Shown: one piece after another, positions 39,348 through 47,657 of the stretch
How the letters are laid out: each line of letters opens with the position of its first letter
Numbering within the stretch: the first letter of the stretch is position 1
Assembly (NCBI RefSeq): GCF_902459765.1
Contig: NZ_CABPSP010000012.1
Location: 176,479-240,478 of the forward strand
Direction: 5' to 3'
Origin: Pandoraea anapnoica
GTDB taxonomy: Bacteria > Pseudomonadota > Gammaproteobacteria > Burkholderiales > Burkholderiaceae
Length of the DNA: 64,000 bases
Program-made: the position numbers and the translations under genes
Notes under the pieces: model-generated
Told to the model about the DNA's origin: nothing
The model's database searches: none
Seen by the model: the letters and a program-made list of their open reading frames with translations, nothing else

Positions 39348-40364
39348 TCAGGTCCGTGCGGCGTCGGTTGCGGCTTTCAGTACGTCGCGAACGCTGTCGA
39401 TGAACTCGCCGGTGCGCTCGACACTGGTCTTCCCGTTCAGCCAGTTCCATGTGAAGCAAAACGTCACGCGCGTCTTGCCCACGAGCATCTGTGCGGCGAA
39501 GCACAGCGCGTGGAAGTTCTCCCAATCCAGGCTGCCGCCTTTGCCATACGCTGGTAGGCCGTCGGGTACCGTCATCCATGCCGCATCTGCCATGGCCGAG
39601 ATGCGCTTGAATTCGAGCAGCGTCTCGGGCTTGTGGAAGAAGCGGCCGTTAAGCGTGTCCCGATACCAGTTCACGAGATCGGTGGCCGAACTCGTCATGG
39701 TCTGCTTGTTGTTGATGACGTCCCGACGCGGTGTGAGGCCAAGATTATCGCCATGTTCAAGCTTCTGCATGCCCGCCCAGCCGAGATCCGTGCCCGGGGC
39801 AGCGCCCGCGAGATATGAGAAGAGAATTCGAGTGGAATCGGGAACGTGCGGTGTACTTAGTTGTGCCTGACGGATCAACTCGCGCACGCGCTGCGGTCCC
39901 ACTGCCGCGAGCGCAATATCGGTACCGATGTTATCGCTGTGCGCGATCATCGATTCGAGCGCGGTGCGGTATTGGGTCTGGCCGCTCAATCCGATAAACA
40001 CAGGACTGCCCGGTGTGCGAACCGCGTCGTTCACGTCGCACAGTTTCGTGCCGGAGAGGCCGTTGCGGCCCGATTCGGCGTCGATGAGAAATTGCGCCAG
40101 GATGAACGTTTTGACGGCACTGCCGACGAAAAGATAACGATTGGGTTCGTAAGCCGAGGTCCAGCCGGTTCCATTGGGGACGTCCGCGACGACCAGACAG
40201 CTCGAAGTCGCCGGTTCGTGCTTTCCGAAGCGCAGGACGGCGTCGTCGAGTATCGGACGGCTGGCCGACATGGCATTGGGGGACTGCGCGAGCAGTGCTG
40301 GCGATGCGAGCGTGGCGGCAGCGAGCTTGAGTGTGCGTCTGCGGTGAGGTTGGAACTCGGTCAT
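39348..40364 (-). CDS. Class A beta-lactamase-like serine hydrolase with Tat-type signal
   Basis: Predicted periplasmic protein of 338 residues. The N terminus (HRRRTLKLAAATLASPALLAQ) resembles a twin-arginine signal. The serine penicillin-hydrolase motifs are all present and in order: SAVK with Ser82 and Lys85, SDN at 143-145, and KGG at 275-277. The omega-loop glutamate of true class A enzymes could not be placed, so it may be a beta-lactamase or another esterase/peptidase of the fold. It stands alone, convergent with the autotransporter gene. ATG 40364 gives the signal peptide directly. Confidence 0.8.
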   Translation of the reverse strand: MTEFQPHRRRTLKLAAATLASPALLAQSPNAMSASRPILDDAVLRFGKHEPATSSCLVVADVPNGTGWTSAYEPNRYLFVGSAVKTFILAQFLIDAESGRNGLSGTKLCDVNDAVRTPGSPVFIGLSGQTQYRTALESMIAHSDNIGTDIALAAVGPQRVRELIRQAQLSTPHVPDSTRILFSYLAGAAPGTDLGWAGMQKLEHGDNLGLTPRRDVINNKQTMTSSATDLVNWYRDTLNGRFFHKPETLLEFKRISAMADAAWMTVPDGLPAYGKGGSLDWENFHALCFAAQMLVGKTRVTFCFTWNWLNGKTSVERTGEFIDSVRDVLKAATDAART

Positions 40365-40541
40365 GCGAGAGAACTCCGGAACGGAAGGGAAGCCGGGGTG
40401 GCTGGGGACAGCGGTAAGGCGCGCGGCGCCCAGGGCGTCTCCAGGTCGCTTACGCATTGAGGTTCGCAGCGACGTTATCATGACGACCTCGCCCGAATCG
40501 ATACCGCGTTTTAGGTAGTCGCCCCGTTTTCCCCTTCGCGT

Positions 40542-41456
40542 CTAGCATTCCGGGCGCACTGCCGCGTCCCTGAACCACCCCACCAAAAAATCCGCCAGCG
40601 CACGCGTCTTGGCAGAGAGATGACTCTTCGTCGGATAGACGAGCTTGATATCGGCAGCGGGTAACGTCCAGTCAGACATCACAGCACGAAGTTGACCCGA
40701 CGCCAGATACGGACGGATATCCCACATCGACCGGATCAGCATGCCGTGACCGTCAAGCGCCCATGTCGTTGCGGCCGCACCGTCGTTGGTGCTGAGCATG
40801 CCGCGCACTTTGACCGTCTCCTGGCGATCTGCCTGACGGAAGTGCCACGTGCCGTAGGTCTCGTCGCTCTCGCGAATCACGATGCATTGATGCGCCGCCA
40901 GATCCGACGGCTGCACCGGTTCGCCCGCGTCCGCGAGATACACCGGCGACGCGCATAACACCCGCGCGTTCGGCATCAGCTGTCGCGCCGTCAGGCGCGA
41001 ATCCGGCAAGTCGCCAAAACGGATCGCCGCATCGAACCCTTGTTCAACGAGGTTCACCGGACGGTCCGTCAGATGCAGTTGCACCTCCACCTCCGGATAC
41101 TCTCGTGCAAACACGGATAACGCCGGGGCGATGTGCGTCCGCCCGAAACCGAGCGTTGCCGCCAGCCGGAGCAGGCCGCGAGGCGACGACTGTGCACCGG
41201 TCACCGCATGCTCCAGCGCTTCCAGTTCGCCGAGAATACGTGCGCCGTCCTGCAAGTACATGTCGCCTTCAGGCGTGAGACTGATGCGTCGTGTCGTACG
41301 ATGCAGCAATCGCACGCCAAGACGATGCTCAAGTTGCGCGAGCCGACGGCTCACCGCCGGTGGCGTAATGCCCATCTGCTGCGCAGCGGCCGCCATGCTG
41401 CCTTCTTTCATGAGCGTCGCGAAAAAGCGCAGATCGGAAAATCCGTCGATTGACAT
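40542..41456 (-). CDS. LysR-family transcriptional regulator
   Basis: DNA-binding regulator of 304 residues. The winged helix (FATLMKEGSMAAAAQQMGITPPAVSRRLAQLE) is followed by a periplasmic-binding-protein-like effector domain. It resembles the CrgA/PecT-type group. It is divergent from the dehalogenase-like hydrolase gene, which it probably controls through the palindrome at 41485-41503. ATG 41456 begins the conserved N terminus. Confidence 0.9.
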   Translation of the reverse strand: MSIDGFSDLRFFATLMKEGSMAAAAQQMGITPPAVSRRLAQLEHRLGVRLLHRTTRRISLTPEGDMYLQDGARILGELEALEHAVTGAQSSPRGLLRLAATLGFGRTHIAPALSVFAREYPEVEVQLHLTDRPVNLVEQGFDAAIRFGDLPDSRLTARQLMPNARVLCASPVYLADAGEPVQPSDLAAHQCIVIRESDETYGTWHFRQADRQETVKVRGMLSTNDGAAATTWALDGHGMLIRSMWDIRPYLASGQLRAVMSDWTLPAADIKLVYPTKSHLSAKTRALADFLVGWFRDAAVRPEC

Positions 41457-41484
41457 GGTGATTCGTGTCCTGCAATTAACAATG

Positions 41485-41503
41485 AAGTGATTCTGAGTCA
41501 CTT
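41485..41503. promoter_or_regulatory. Candidate LysR operator (AAGTGA-N7-TCACTT)
   Basis: Perfect inverted repeat with 6-bp arms and a 7-bp spacer, 28 bp from the LysR start and between divergent genes. This is the usual place and form for a LysR-type box. Confidence 0.55.
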
Positions 41504-41616
41504 TATGTCGTTTTGCATCAAATATAGGATGTGCATGACACGTGGCCGAACGCGAATGCCGCCCAGCGTCGCGCGCATCGCACCGAACCCGCACGCAGAA
41601 AAAGGTAAAAGGGTCT

Positions 41617-42528
41617 ATGACTTCCCAAGCGCTGTTCCCCGGATTCACCGCCTATCGTTTGCCAACGCCTGACGGCCAGCACATTCATGCGTTGACGGGC
41701 GGCAGTGGCCCGGCGCTGCTGATGCTCCACGGCCACCCGCAAACGTCCGCGATCTGGCATAAGGTTGCGCCGACCCTGGCCCGGCATTTCTCCTTGGTAC
41801 TGGCCGACCTACGCGGCTACGGGGACTCGGCCAAACCGGCTGGTGGCGCCGATCATCTGGCCTACAGCAAGCGCGTCATGGCACAGGACATGGTGTCCGC
41901 CATGCAGGCGTTGGGGCATTCGACGTTTTCGGTGCTGGCCCACGACCGCGGGGCGCGCGTCGCGCATCGACTGGCGGCGGATCATCCGGATATCGTCCGG
42001 CGCATGGTGCTGCTCGATATCGCGCCAACCCTTGCGATGTATGAACAAGCCAGCGACGCTTTTGCGCGCGCCTACTGGCACTGGTTCTTCCTGATTCAGC
42101 CCGCGCCGTTGCCGGAGCGCCTGATCGAAGCCGATCCGGCAGCGTATTTGCGCGATGTCATGGGGCGTCGGAGTGCCGGATTGGCACCGTTCGATCCGCG
42201 CGCCTTGGCGGAGTACCAGCGATGCTTGTCGCTTCCGGGCGCAGCGCACGGTGTCTGTGAAGACTACCGGGCCGCGGCCACCATCGATCTCGATCACGAC
42301 CGCGCGGATCGCGACGCCGGACGTCGATTGCCCATGCCGGTACTCGCGTTGTGGGGCGAGCAGGGCGTCGTGCACCGATGCTTCAAGCCGCTCGACGAGT
42401 GGCAACGGGTGGCGTCCGACGTGCGCGGGCACCCGCTGCCTTGCGGCCATTACATTGCAGAAGAAGCGCCGGAAGTGCTGCTGGCCGACATCCTCCCGTT
42501 CCTGCTCGACGTCACACCGAGCGAGTAA
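41617..42528 (+). CDS. Alpha/beta hydrolase of the fluoroacetate (haloacetate) dehalogenase type
   Basis: Predicted 303-residue hydrolase. Key residues match those I recall for Rhodopseudomonas FAcD almost by number: nucleophile Asp110 with Arg111 and Arg114 in HDRGAR, Asp134, the halide-pocket pair His155-Trp156 (YWHWFF), a Tyr at 217 and the catalytic His277 (CGHYI). The oxyanion motif is HGHPQ. The Trp near 185 described for that enzyme is absent (MGRRSAG). Haloacetate or a related small ester is a plausible substrate but not shown. It is divergent from a LysR gene, and its 3' end overlaps the SDR gene by 17 bases. Confidence 0.78.
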   Translation: MTSQALFPGFTAYRLPTPDGQHIHALTGGSGPALLMLHGHPQTSAIWHKVAPTLARHFSLVLADLRGYGDSAKPAGGADHLAYSKRVMAQDMVSAMQALGHSTFSVLAHDRGARVAHRLAADHPDIVRRMVLLDIAPTLAMYEQASDAFARAYWHWFFLIQPAPLPERLIEADPAAYLRDVMGRRSAGLAPFDPRALAEYQRCLSLPGAAHGVCEDYRAAATIDLDHDRADRDAGRRLPMPVLALWGEQGVVHRCFKPLDEWQRVASDVRGHPLPCGHYIAEEAPEVLLADILPFLLDVTPSE

Positions 42529-43216
42529 GGCCTCCGTCGACGCGAATGTTCTGCCCGGTGATGTAACCGCCACCCTCGGACGCCAGGAACGCCACCGTCG
42601 CCGCAATTTCTTCGGCTTTGCCATACCGCTGCATCGGCACGCTTTCGCGGCGTACTTCCTGCTGCGGCAGGCTGTCGATCCAGCCCGGCAGAATGTTGTT
42701 CATGCGGACGTTGTCTTTCGCGTACTTGTCTGCAAACAGCTTCGTGAACGACGCCAGCCCCGCACGGAACACGGCCGACGTCGGGAACATCTCGCTCGGC
42801 TCGAAGGCCCATGCCGTCGAAATATTGATGATCGCGCCCGCACCTTGCTTTTGCATGATCGGCGTGACGAGACGCGTCGGGCGGATCACGTTCATCAGAT
42901 ACGTATCCATGCCTCGATGCCAGTCCTCGTCGCTGATCTCCAGGATGGCGGCGCGCGGGCCGTGGCCAGCACTGTTCACGAGTACGTCGATACGTCCCCA
43001 GCGTTGCACCGCCAGATCGACCAGTTCCTTGAGCGATTCGTTGGACTGATTCGAACCCGTCACGCCGATGCCACCCAGTTCAGCCGCCAGCGCCTCGCCC
43101 TTGCCGGACGACGACAGAATGCCGACCTTGAAACCGTCCGCTGCGAGACGTCGCGCCGCCGCCGCACCCATGCCGCTGCCACCGGCCGTAATCAATGCCA
43201 CTTTTTCTACTGTCAT
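42512..43216 (-). CDS. SDR-family protein lacking the canonical Tyr-Lys pair
   Basis: Short-chain dehydrogenase/reductase fold of 234 residues. The cofactor loop TAGGSGMG (residues 10-17), NSAG (81-84) and the active-site Ser133 (NIS) are present. The region that should hold YxxxK reads FPTSAVFRAGLASF (144-157): there is no Tyr between residues 107 and 164, and Ser/Thr and Arg/Phe occupy the expected positions. It may bind NAD(P) without classical catalysis or use a different mechanism. It is divergent from a GcvA-type LysR gene. Confidence 0.8.
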   Translation of the reverse strand: MTVEKVALITAGGSGMGAAAARRLAADGFKVGILSSSGKGEALAAELGGIGVTGSNQSNESLKELVDLAVQRWGRIDVLVNSAGHGPRAAILEISDEDWHRGMDTYLMNVIRPTRLVTPIMQKQGAGAIINISTAWAFEPSEMFPTSAVFRAGLASFTKLFADKYAKDNVRMNNILPGWIDSLPQQEVRRESVPMQRYGKAEEIAATVAFLASEGGGYITGQNIRVDGGLTRSV

Positions 43217-43270
43217 GCTGCTATCCTCCGATGACGTCGAGTGCCGCTCGATGGGCACGTCAGACGGGTT

Positions 43271-43289
43271 AACACTGTTCTCAAGTGTT
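43271..43289. promoter_or_regulatory. Candidate LysR operator (AACACT-N7-AGTGTT)
   Basis: Perfect 6-bp inverted arms with a 7-bp spacer in the 144-nt gap between the SDR gene and the LysR gene at 43361. Confidence 0.55.
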
Positions 43290-43360
43290 CAAAGCGTAAC
43301 ACCGTGCGACCCGGCCGACGAATCAGATTTCGACACTTTAATCAGTAGAAAAACTACACC

Positions 43361-44275
43361 ATGACGGAAGCCATCGGGCGATTGCCGTCGCTCAACGCGT
43401 TGCGTGCTTTTGAAGCGGCGAGTCGGCATCTCAACTTCCGGCTCGCGGCGGAAGAACTGGGCGTGACCCAAGGCGCTGTGGCACAGCAAGTGCGCGGCCT
43501 CGAAGCGGAATTGGGGATGAAGTTGTTCGATCGGCATCCGCGTGCGCTGTCGCTGACCGAGAACGGACGACGCTACGCAAGCGGCGTGCGGCGCGCTTTC
43601 GAGATGCTGACGGAAGCAACGCAAGCGCTGCGCCCGGAGCCGCTGCGGCTGACGATCAGTGTGACGCCGACGTTCGCATCGAAATGGCTGATTCCCCGAC
43701 TGCCCGCATTCCTTGAAACGCATCCCGACATCGATCTGCGTATCCTCGCGACGGACCGGTTGTCACACTTTCAGGCAGACGCCGTCGATCTGGCCGTTCG
43801 CTACGGCCGTCCGCCGTTTGGTAGCGGGCTCGTCGTGGAGCCGTTGTTCGAGGAGGCGCAAGTCGCGGTCGCGAGTCCTGCCGTGATCGCGGCCGCCGGT
43901 CATCCTGGCAAAACGGATGGCTCAGGTAGCCCGGCGAGCCTGAGAGGTCATGCCTTGCTTCACGACGCCCACAACGCCTGGCCGCAGTTTCTTGACCTCA
44001 CGTTACCTAAGGCCCAGATGTCGGAAGCGAAGAACGTGCGGTTCAACCAGACGGCGCTGGCCATCGATGCCGCCGTCGCCGGACAAGGACTGGCGCTCGC
44101 GCATCGCGACTTCGTAGCAGCGGATATTGCGGCGGGGCGTCTTGTGCGGCTTTTTGATACCGAGCTGCGTACGGGGGCGGGCTTTTACATCGTGTATCCC
44201 CGCCGCACCCGGCACGCCGCGCAAATCGCCGACGTCCACGAATGGCTTTTGCGGGAGACACGCGACACGCGTTAG
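43361..44275 (+). CDS. LysR-family regulator, GcvA-like
   Basis: Regulator of 304 residues. The N-terminal helix-turn-helix reads LPSLNALRAFEAASRHLNFR and VTQGAVAQQVRGLE, typical of the GcvA group, followed by the effector-binding domain (TISVTPTFASKWLIPRLPAF). It likely controls the divergent SDR gene and itself. A second LysR gene follows after 34 nt. Confidence 0.9.
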   Translation: MTEAIGRLPSLNALRAFEAASRHLNFRLAAEELGVTQGAVAQQVRGLEAELGMKLFDRHPRALSLTENGRRYASGVRRAFEMLTEATQALRPEPLRLTISVTPTFASKWLIPRLPAFLETHPDIDLRILATDRLSHFQADAVDLAVRYGRPPFGSGLVVEPLFEEAQVAVASPAVIAAAGHPGKTDGSGSPASLRGHALLHDAHNAWPQFLDLTLPKAQMSEAKNVRFNQTALAIDAAVAGQGLALAHRDFVAADIAAGRLVRLFDTELRTGAGFYIVYPRRTRHAAQIADVHEWLLRETRDTR

Positions 44276-44309
44276 CATTGCGTTTTATGCAATCATCACG
44301 GATGCCGTC

Positions 44310-45212
44310 ATGTCGCTTCCCGACCTCAACCTGCTTCACGCGCTCGATATCCTGCTGGAGGAGGGCAGCGTTGTCGGTGCGGCGAGACGCATGCATCTGA
44401 GTCCGCCAGCGATGAGCCGTACGCTGAGCCGGATTCGCGAAACGCTGGGCGATCCCGTCTTCGTGCAGGCGGGCCGTAAGCTGGTGCCTACGCCGCGTGC
44501 GTTGGCTATGCGTGAGCAGGTGCGGCTGGCGGTCGAGCAGGCGCGACAGGTACTTACGCCCGGCGATGGCGTTGACCTCAAAACGCTCGACCGGCGCTTC
44601 AATGTGCGTGCAAACGATATCGTCGTCGGCCTGCACTCGGGACGCTTGCTCGAAGCGATGGCCGCCGAGATGCCGCGCGCCATGCTGCGCTTCTCGCCGG
44701 AAGAAGACGATATGGACGACGAGGCGCTGCGTAGCGGGCGGATCGATCTGTTCATCAGTGCGGCGCGACCGTTGGGCCCGGAGATTCGCGTACAACCGCT
44801 GTTCACAACCAGCTTCGTCGGCATGGCACGTCACGATCATCCGATTTTCGACGAGGACATTACGCCTGAGCGCATCACCCGATGGGGACACATCGGCGTG
44901 TCGCGACGCGGGAAGTTCGCCGGACCGATCGACAATGCGCTGGAGTCGTTGGGGTTGCGACGCCACGTGGCGCTGGTCGTCCCCACGCCGTCCGCAGCGC
45001 TTTTCGCGCTATTTAGCAGCGATTTGCTGCTCGCGCTGCCGTCGCACCTTGCGCAAAGCGCGCTGGAAGCGGGGATGCGTTTGCGTCAGTTCGATTTCCC
45101 CGTGCCGCTTGAGACGGTGGTGCTGACGCAAGCGTGGCATCCGCGCTTTCAGGCCGATCCGGCGCATCAATGGCTGCGCCGCACCGTGCGCACGATCTGC
45201 GAGATGTACTGA
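44310..45212 (+). CDS. LysR-family regulator, NodD/LeuO-like
   Basis: Regulator of 300 residues with the DNA-binding segment LPDLNLLHALDILLEEGSVV and LSPPAMSRTLSRIRE, the pattern of the NodD/LeuO/PcpR group. The start at ATG 44310 was chosen over the frame start in the previous gene. It lies 110 nt upstream of the efflux operon on the same strand and is the likely regulator of it. Confidence 0.9.
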   Translation: MSLPDLNLLHALDILLEEGSVVGAARRMHLSPPAMSRTLSRIRETLGDPVFVQAGRKLVPTPRALAMREQVRLAVEQARQVLTPGDGVDLKTLDRRFNVRANDIVVGLHSGRLLEAMAAEMPRAMLRFSPEEDDMDDEALRSGRIDLFISAARPLGPEIRVQPLFTTSFVGMARHDHPIFDEDITPERITRWGHIGVSRRGKFAGPIDNALESLGLRRHVALVVPTPSAALFALFSSDLLLALPSHLAQSALEAGMRLRQFDFPVPLETVVLTQAWHPRFQADPAHQWLRRTVRTICEMY

Positions 45213-45285
45213 TGCGCTAATCGATGCGTTGGATGCAATCGTTCATTCCAATCAAGTCACTTTTCGCATGACAGACCCCGACCCT

Positions 45286-45308
45286 ACAGTGATGAGCATC
45301 GTCACTGT
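45286..45308. promoter_or_regulatory. Candidate operator before the efflux operon (ACAGTGA-N9-TCACTGT)
   Basis: Perfect 7-bp inverted arms 14 nt before the GTG start of the FUSC gene, in the only sizeable gap upstream of the operon. Confidence 0.5.
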
Positions 45309-45322
45309 GTTCAAGGGTCATC

Positions 45323-47473
45323 GTGTCATCGACACCTGTTTCGGTCACCGGGTCCGGCGCGCCTAAAGCGTCGCGGCTGAGCTGGCTGGCTGCCATCGTC
45401 TCGCGTACGGACTTCACGTCGCCGCGTGCCACCTACGTCTTTCGGTCCATCGTCGCCGCATGGCTGGCGCTGTGCGTCGCGTATCTCCTCGAACTGGAGA
45501 TGCCGTTCTCGGCCGCAACGACCGTGTTACTCGTCATCAACCCCGTGCAGGGGGCCGTGATCGGCAAGGGCGCGTGGCGTGTGCTCGGCACGCTCGCGGG
45601 CATGGTCGCGTCGTTCTTGCTGATGTCTGCTTTCGGACAGATGCCGTGGCTCTTTCTCCTCGGATTCTCGGTCTGGCTGGGTCTGTGCGTGGCCGGTATG
45701 ACGATGCTGAGGCACTTCCGGGCGTCGGGCGTGGTGGTCGCGGGGTACACCGTCGGCCTGGCGACGTTCGGCGCACTGCAACACCCACATCTCACGTTCG
45801 ATCACGTCATCGGACGTGCCTCGACCGTGATGGTGGGTGTGGTGTGTCTGTCGCTGGTGTCTGCGCTATTCAGCGCCCGCAGCGTGCGGGGGAAGCTGGA
45901 GGGTGTGCTGACGCGACTGACCGCACAGGCTGCGGAGGTGTTGGCCGCAGTCAACGTGGCCGACGAGGCGAAATCACACGCCGTTGCCGCCGACGCCAAA
46001 CGTCAGCTGATGACCGAGATCTACGGTGTGGACGATCTGCTGGCCGTCGGCAAGGCGGAGTCGGTGGACCTCGCGCATCGTGCGCATGCCGTACGGCATG
46101 CAATGGCGTCGCTCTTTGCAGCACTGGCCGGTGGCTCGCGAGAACCGCTCGGGAAAACGTTGTCGTCAATGCTCGCCGCTGCATGGCGCGAAGCTGCACA
46201 GGCCGTCGGCACCGGTTCGCAGGGACTGGAACAGGCTGCGAGCGTGATGCGAGAGGCAAAGCAGCGGCTTATCGATGCACGCGCGGGTGCTGACGCCACA
46301 TCGTCGGCAACCTTCATCGCCATCGACCTGCTGATCGATCAGATCGACGATTATCTCGCCGCGCTGGATGGACTTGCATCGCTGCATCGTCCGCGACCGG
46401 CAGGCGCGAAGGCTGTCGTCAGCTTTCACAGGGATCCGCGCGCTGCGTGGCAGAACGGTCTGCGCTCAGCGCTGACGTTGTTCGCCGCAGGGGCCATCTG
46501 GATCGTCACCGGCTGGCCGCATGGCGACATGATGCTGCTGATCGTCGCGCCGTACTGTGCGCTGCTTGCCGCCGCACCGAACCCGGCTGCCGGTGCGTGG
46601 CAGTTCATCAAAGGGTCGGTGATTGCGGTGCCTGTCGCGTTCGTGTGCGCCTTCGGCGTGCTGCCGCAAATCAATGGACTGCCGTTGCTGCTCGTCGTGC
46701 TGGCGTTGTTTTGGCTGCCGGGGATTTACGCAACGACGTTGCCGCAGCATGGCCTGGCGGCGCTGGCGTACCTCGTCGGTTTCAATACGCTCACAGCGGC
46801 CGACAACCCCATGCAGTACAACCTGCCGCTGTTTCTCAACTGGTCGGTCGCATGGATCGTGGGGACGCTCGTTGCGTGGATGGGATTCCGCTTGCTGCTG
46901 CCTCGGGTATTGCCTCGAGACGTCGCGCGGCTGCGGATGCGGATTCGCGACGAAGCCTTGCGTACGTTTCGTTCACCTACGCCGTCTGCGTCTTTCCGCA
47001 GCTTGCTAACGGCGTCCCGCGTATGGAGATGGCGTCAGCAACACCGCATCGCATCGTTGGGCGCGCTCCGCAAGTCGCAGCCGGACGCCATGCATCGCGA
47101 CATCGCCGACGCACTTGCCGGTCTCCATCTTGGGCGAGAAGTGTGGCGGGTGCGGGTGTGGATGGCCGGAGAGCGTCGTCATACCCAGTTCGCGGAGGCA
47201 AGGCGAGTCGTTGCCGTCGTACTTGACCGGATGCAACGCCGCTTACTGGCGCGTCACCCCAAACCCGTGCTCGCAGCGCGCCATGCACGCAATGCGGTGC
47301 GACGGCTGGCGCGAATTGAGGCGGCGTTACCCACTTCACCCGTCTCGCCGGACGAGGCTAGCCATCTCGGGCGCGTCATGGCGGCGCTCATTGACATCGC
47401 TGCGACGCTCGACGCACACGCAGGCTACTTCGGCCAACCTCAACCTCTAGCTCCGGAAACCCATGCTCAGTGA
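45323..47473 (+). CDS. FUSC/AaeB-type inner-membrane efflux protein
   Basis: Inner-membrane component (716 residues) of an aromatic-acid efflux system of the AaeB kind. It has two hydrophobic clusters of about six spans each (about residues 40-185 and 385-535), separated and followed by cytoplasmic helical regions. GTG 45323 is preceded by AAGGG. The downstream genes supply the small AaeX-like protein, the membrane-fusion protein and an outer-membrane channel. The substrate is unknown; hydroxylated aromatic acids are typical. Confidence 0.85.
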   Translation: MSSTPVSVTGSGAPKASRLSWLAAIVSRTDFTSPRATYVFRSIVAAWLALCVAYLLELEMPFSAATTVLLVINPVQGAVIGKGAWRVLGTLAGMVASFLLMSAFGQMPWLFLLGFSVWLGLCVAGMTMLRHFRASGVVVAGYTVGLATFGALQHPHLTFDHVIGRASTVMVGVVCLSLVSALFSARSVRGKLEGVLTRLTAQAAEVLAAVNVADEAKSHAVAADAKRQLMTEIYGVDDLLAVGKAESVDLAHRAHAVRHAMASLFAALAGGSREPLGKTLSSMLAAAWREAAQAVGTGSQGLEQAASVMREAKQRLIDARAGADATSSATFIAIDLLIDQIDDYLAALDGLASLHRPRPAGAKAVVSFHRDPRAAWQNGLRSALTLFAAGAIWIVTGWPHGDMMLLIVAPYCALLAAAPNPAAGAWQFIKGSVIAVPVAFVCAFGVLPQINGLPLLLVVLALFWLPGIYATTLPQHGLAALAYLVGFNTLTAADNPMQYNLPLFLNWSVAWIVGTLVAWMGFRLLLPRVLPRDVARLRMRIRDEALRTFRSPTPSASFRSLLTASRVWRWRQQHRIASLGALRKSQPDAMHRDIADALAGLHLGREVWRVRVWMAGERRHTQFAEARRVVAVVLDRMQRRLLARHPKPVLAARHARNAVRRLARIEAALPTSPVSPDEASHLGRVMAALIDIAATLDAHAGYFGQPQPLAPETHAQ

Positions 47474-47657
47474 AGTTGCCGTGGCGGGCATTTATCTGCC
47501 GCCGTTCTTCGTCTACGCCTGCATTGCCTTGCCGGTGTTCCTAGGTCTTCGTTTCGTCATGACGCGCGCGGGTGTGATGCGTCGCGTCTGGCATCCGGCG
47601 CTCTTCGAGTTCGCCGTTTCTCTCTGTCTGGTTTCTCTGCTGGTGATTTATGTCTGA
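47463..47657 (+). CDS. DUF1656 (AaeX-like) small membrane protein
   Basis: A 64-residue protein with two membrane spans. It begins MLSEVAVAGIYLPPFFVYA, the usual DUF1656 pattern, overlaps the FUSC gene by 11 bases and the fusion-protein gene by 8. Its constant association with AaeA/AaeB-type pumps is known; its role is not. Confidence 0.85.
   Translation: MLSEVAVAGIYLPPFFVYACIALPVFLGLRFVMTRAGVMRRVWHPALFEFAVSLCLVSLLVIYV

Noticed and set aside
39348-40364. Beta-lactamase gene as a recently acquired mobile resistance gene
   Set aside because: No transposase, integron site or flanking repeat is visible, and base composition looks like its neighbours.
45460-46293. Alternative frame of 277 codons within the FUSC gene
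   Set aside because: Arg/Gly-rich shadow; the FUSC frame has membrane spans and operon context.
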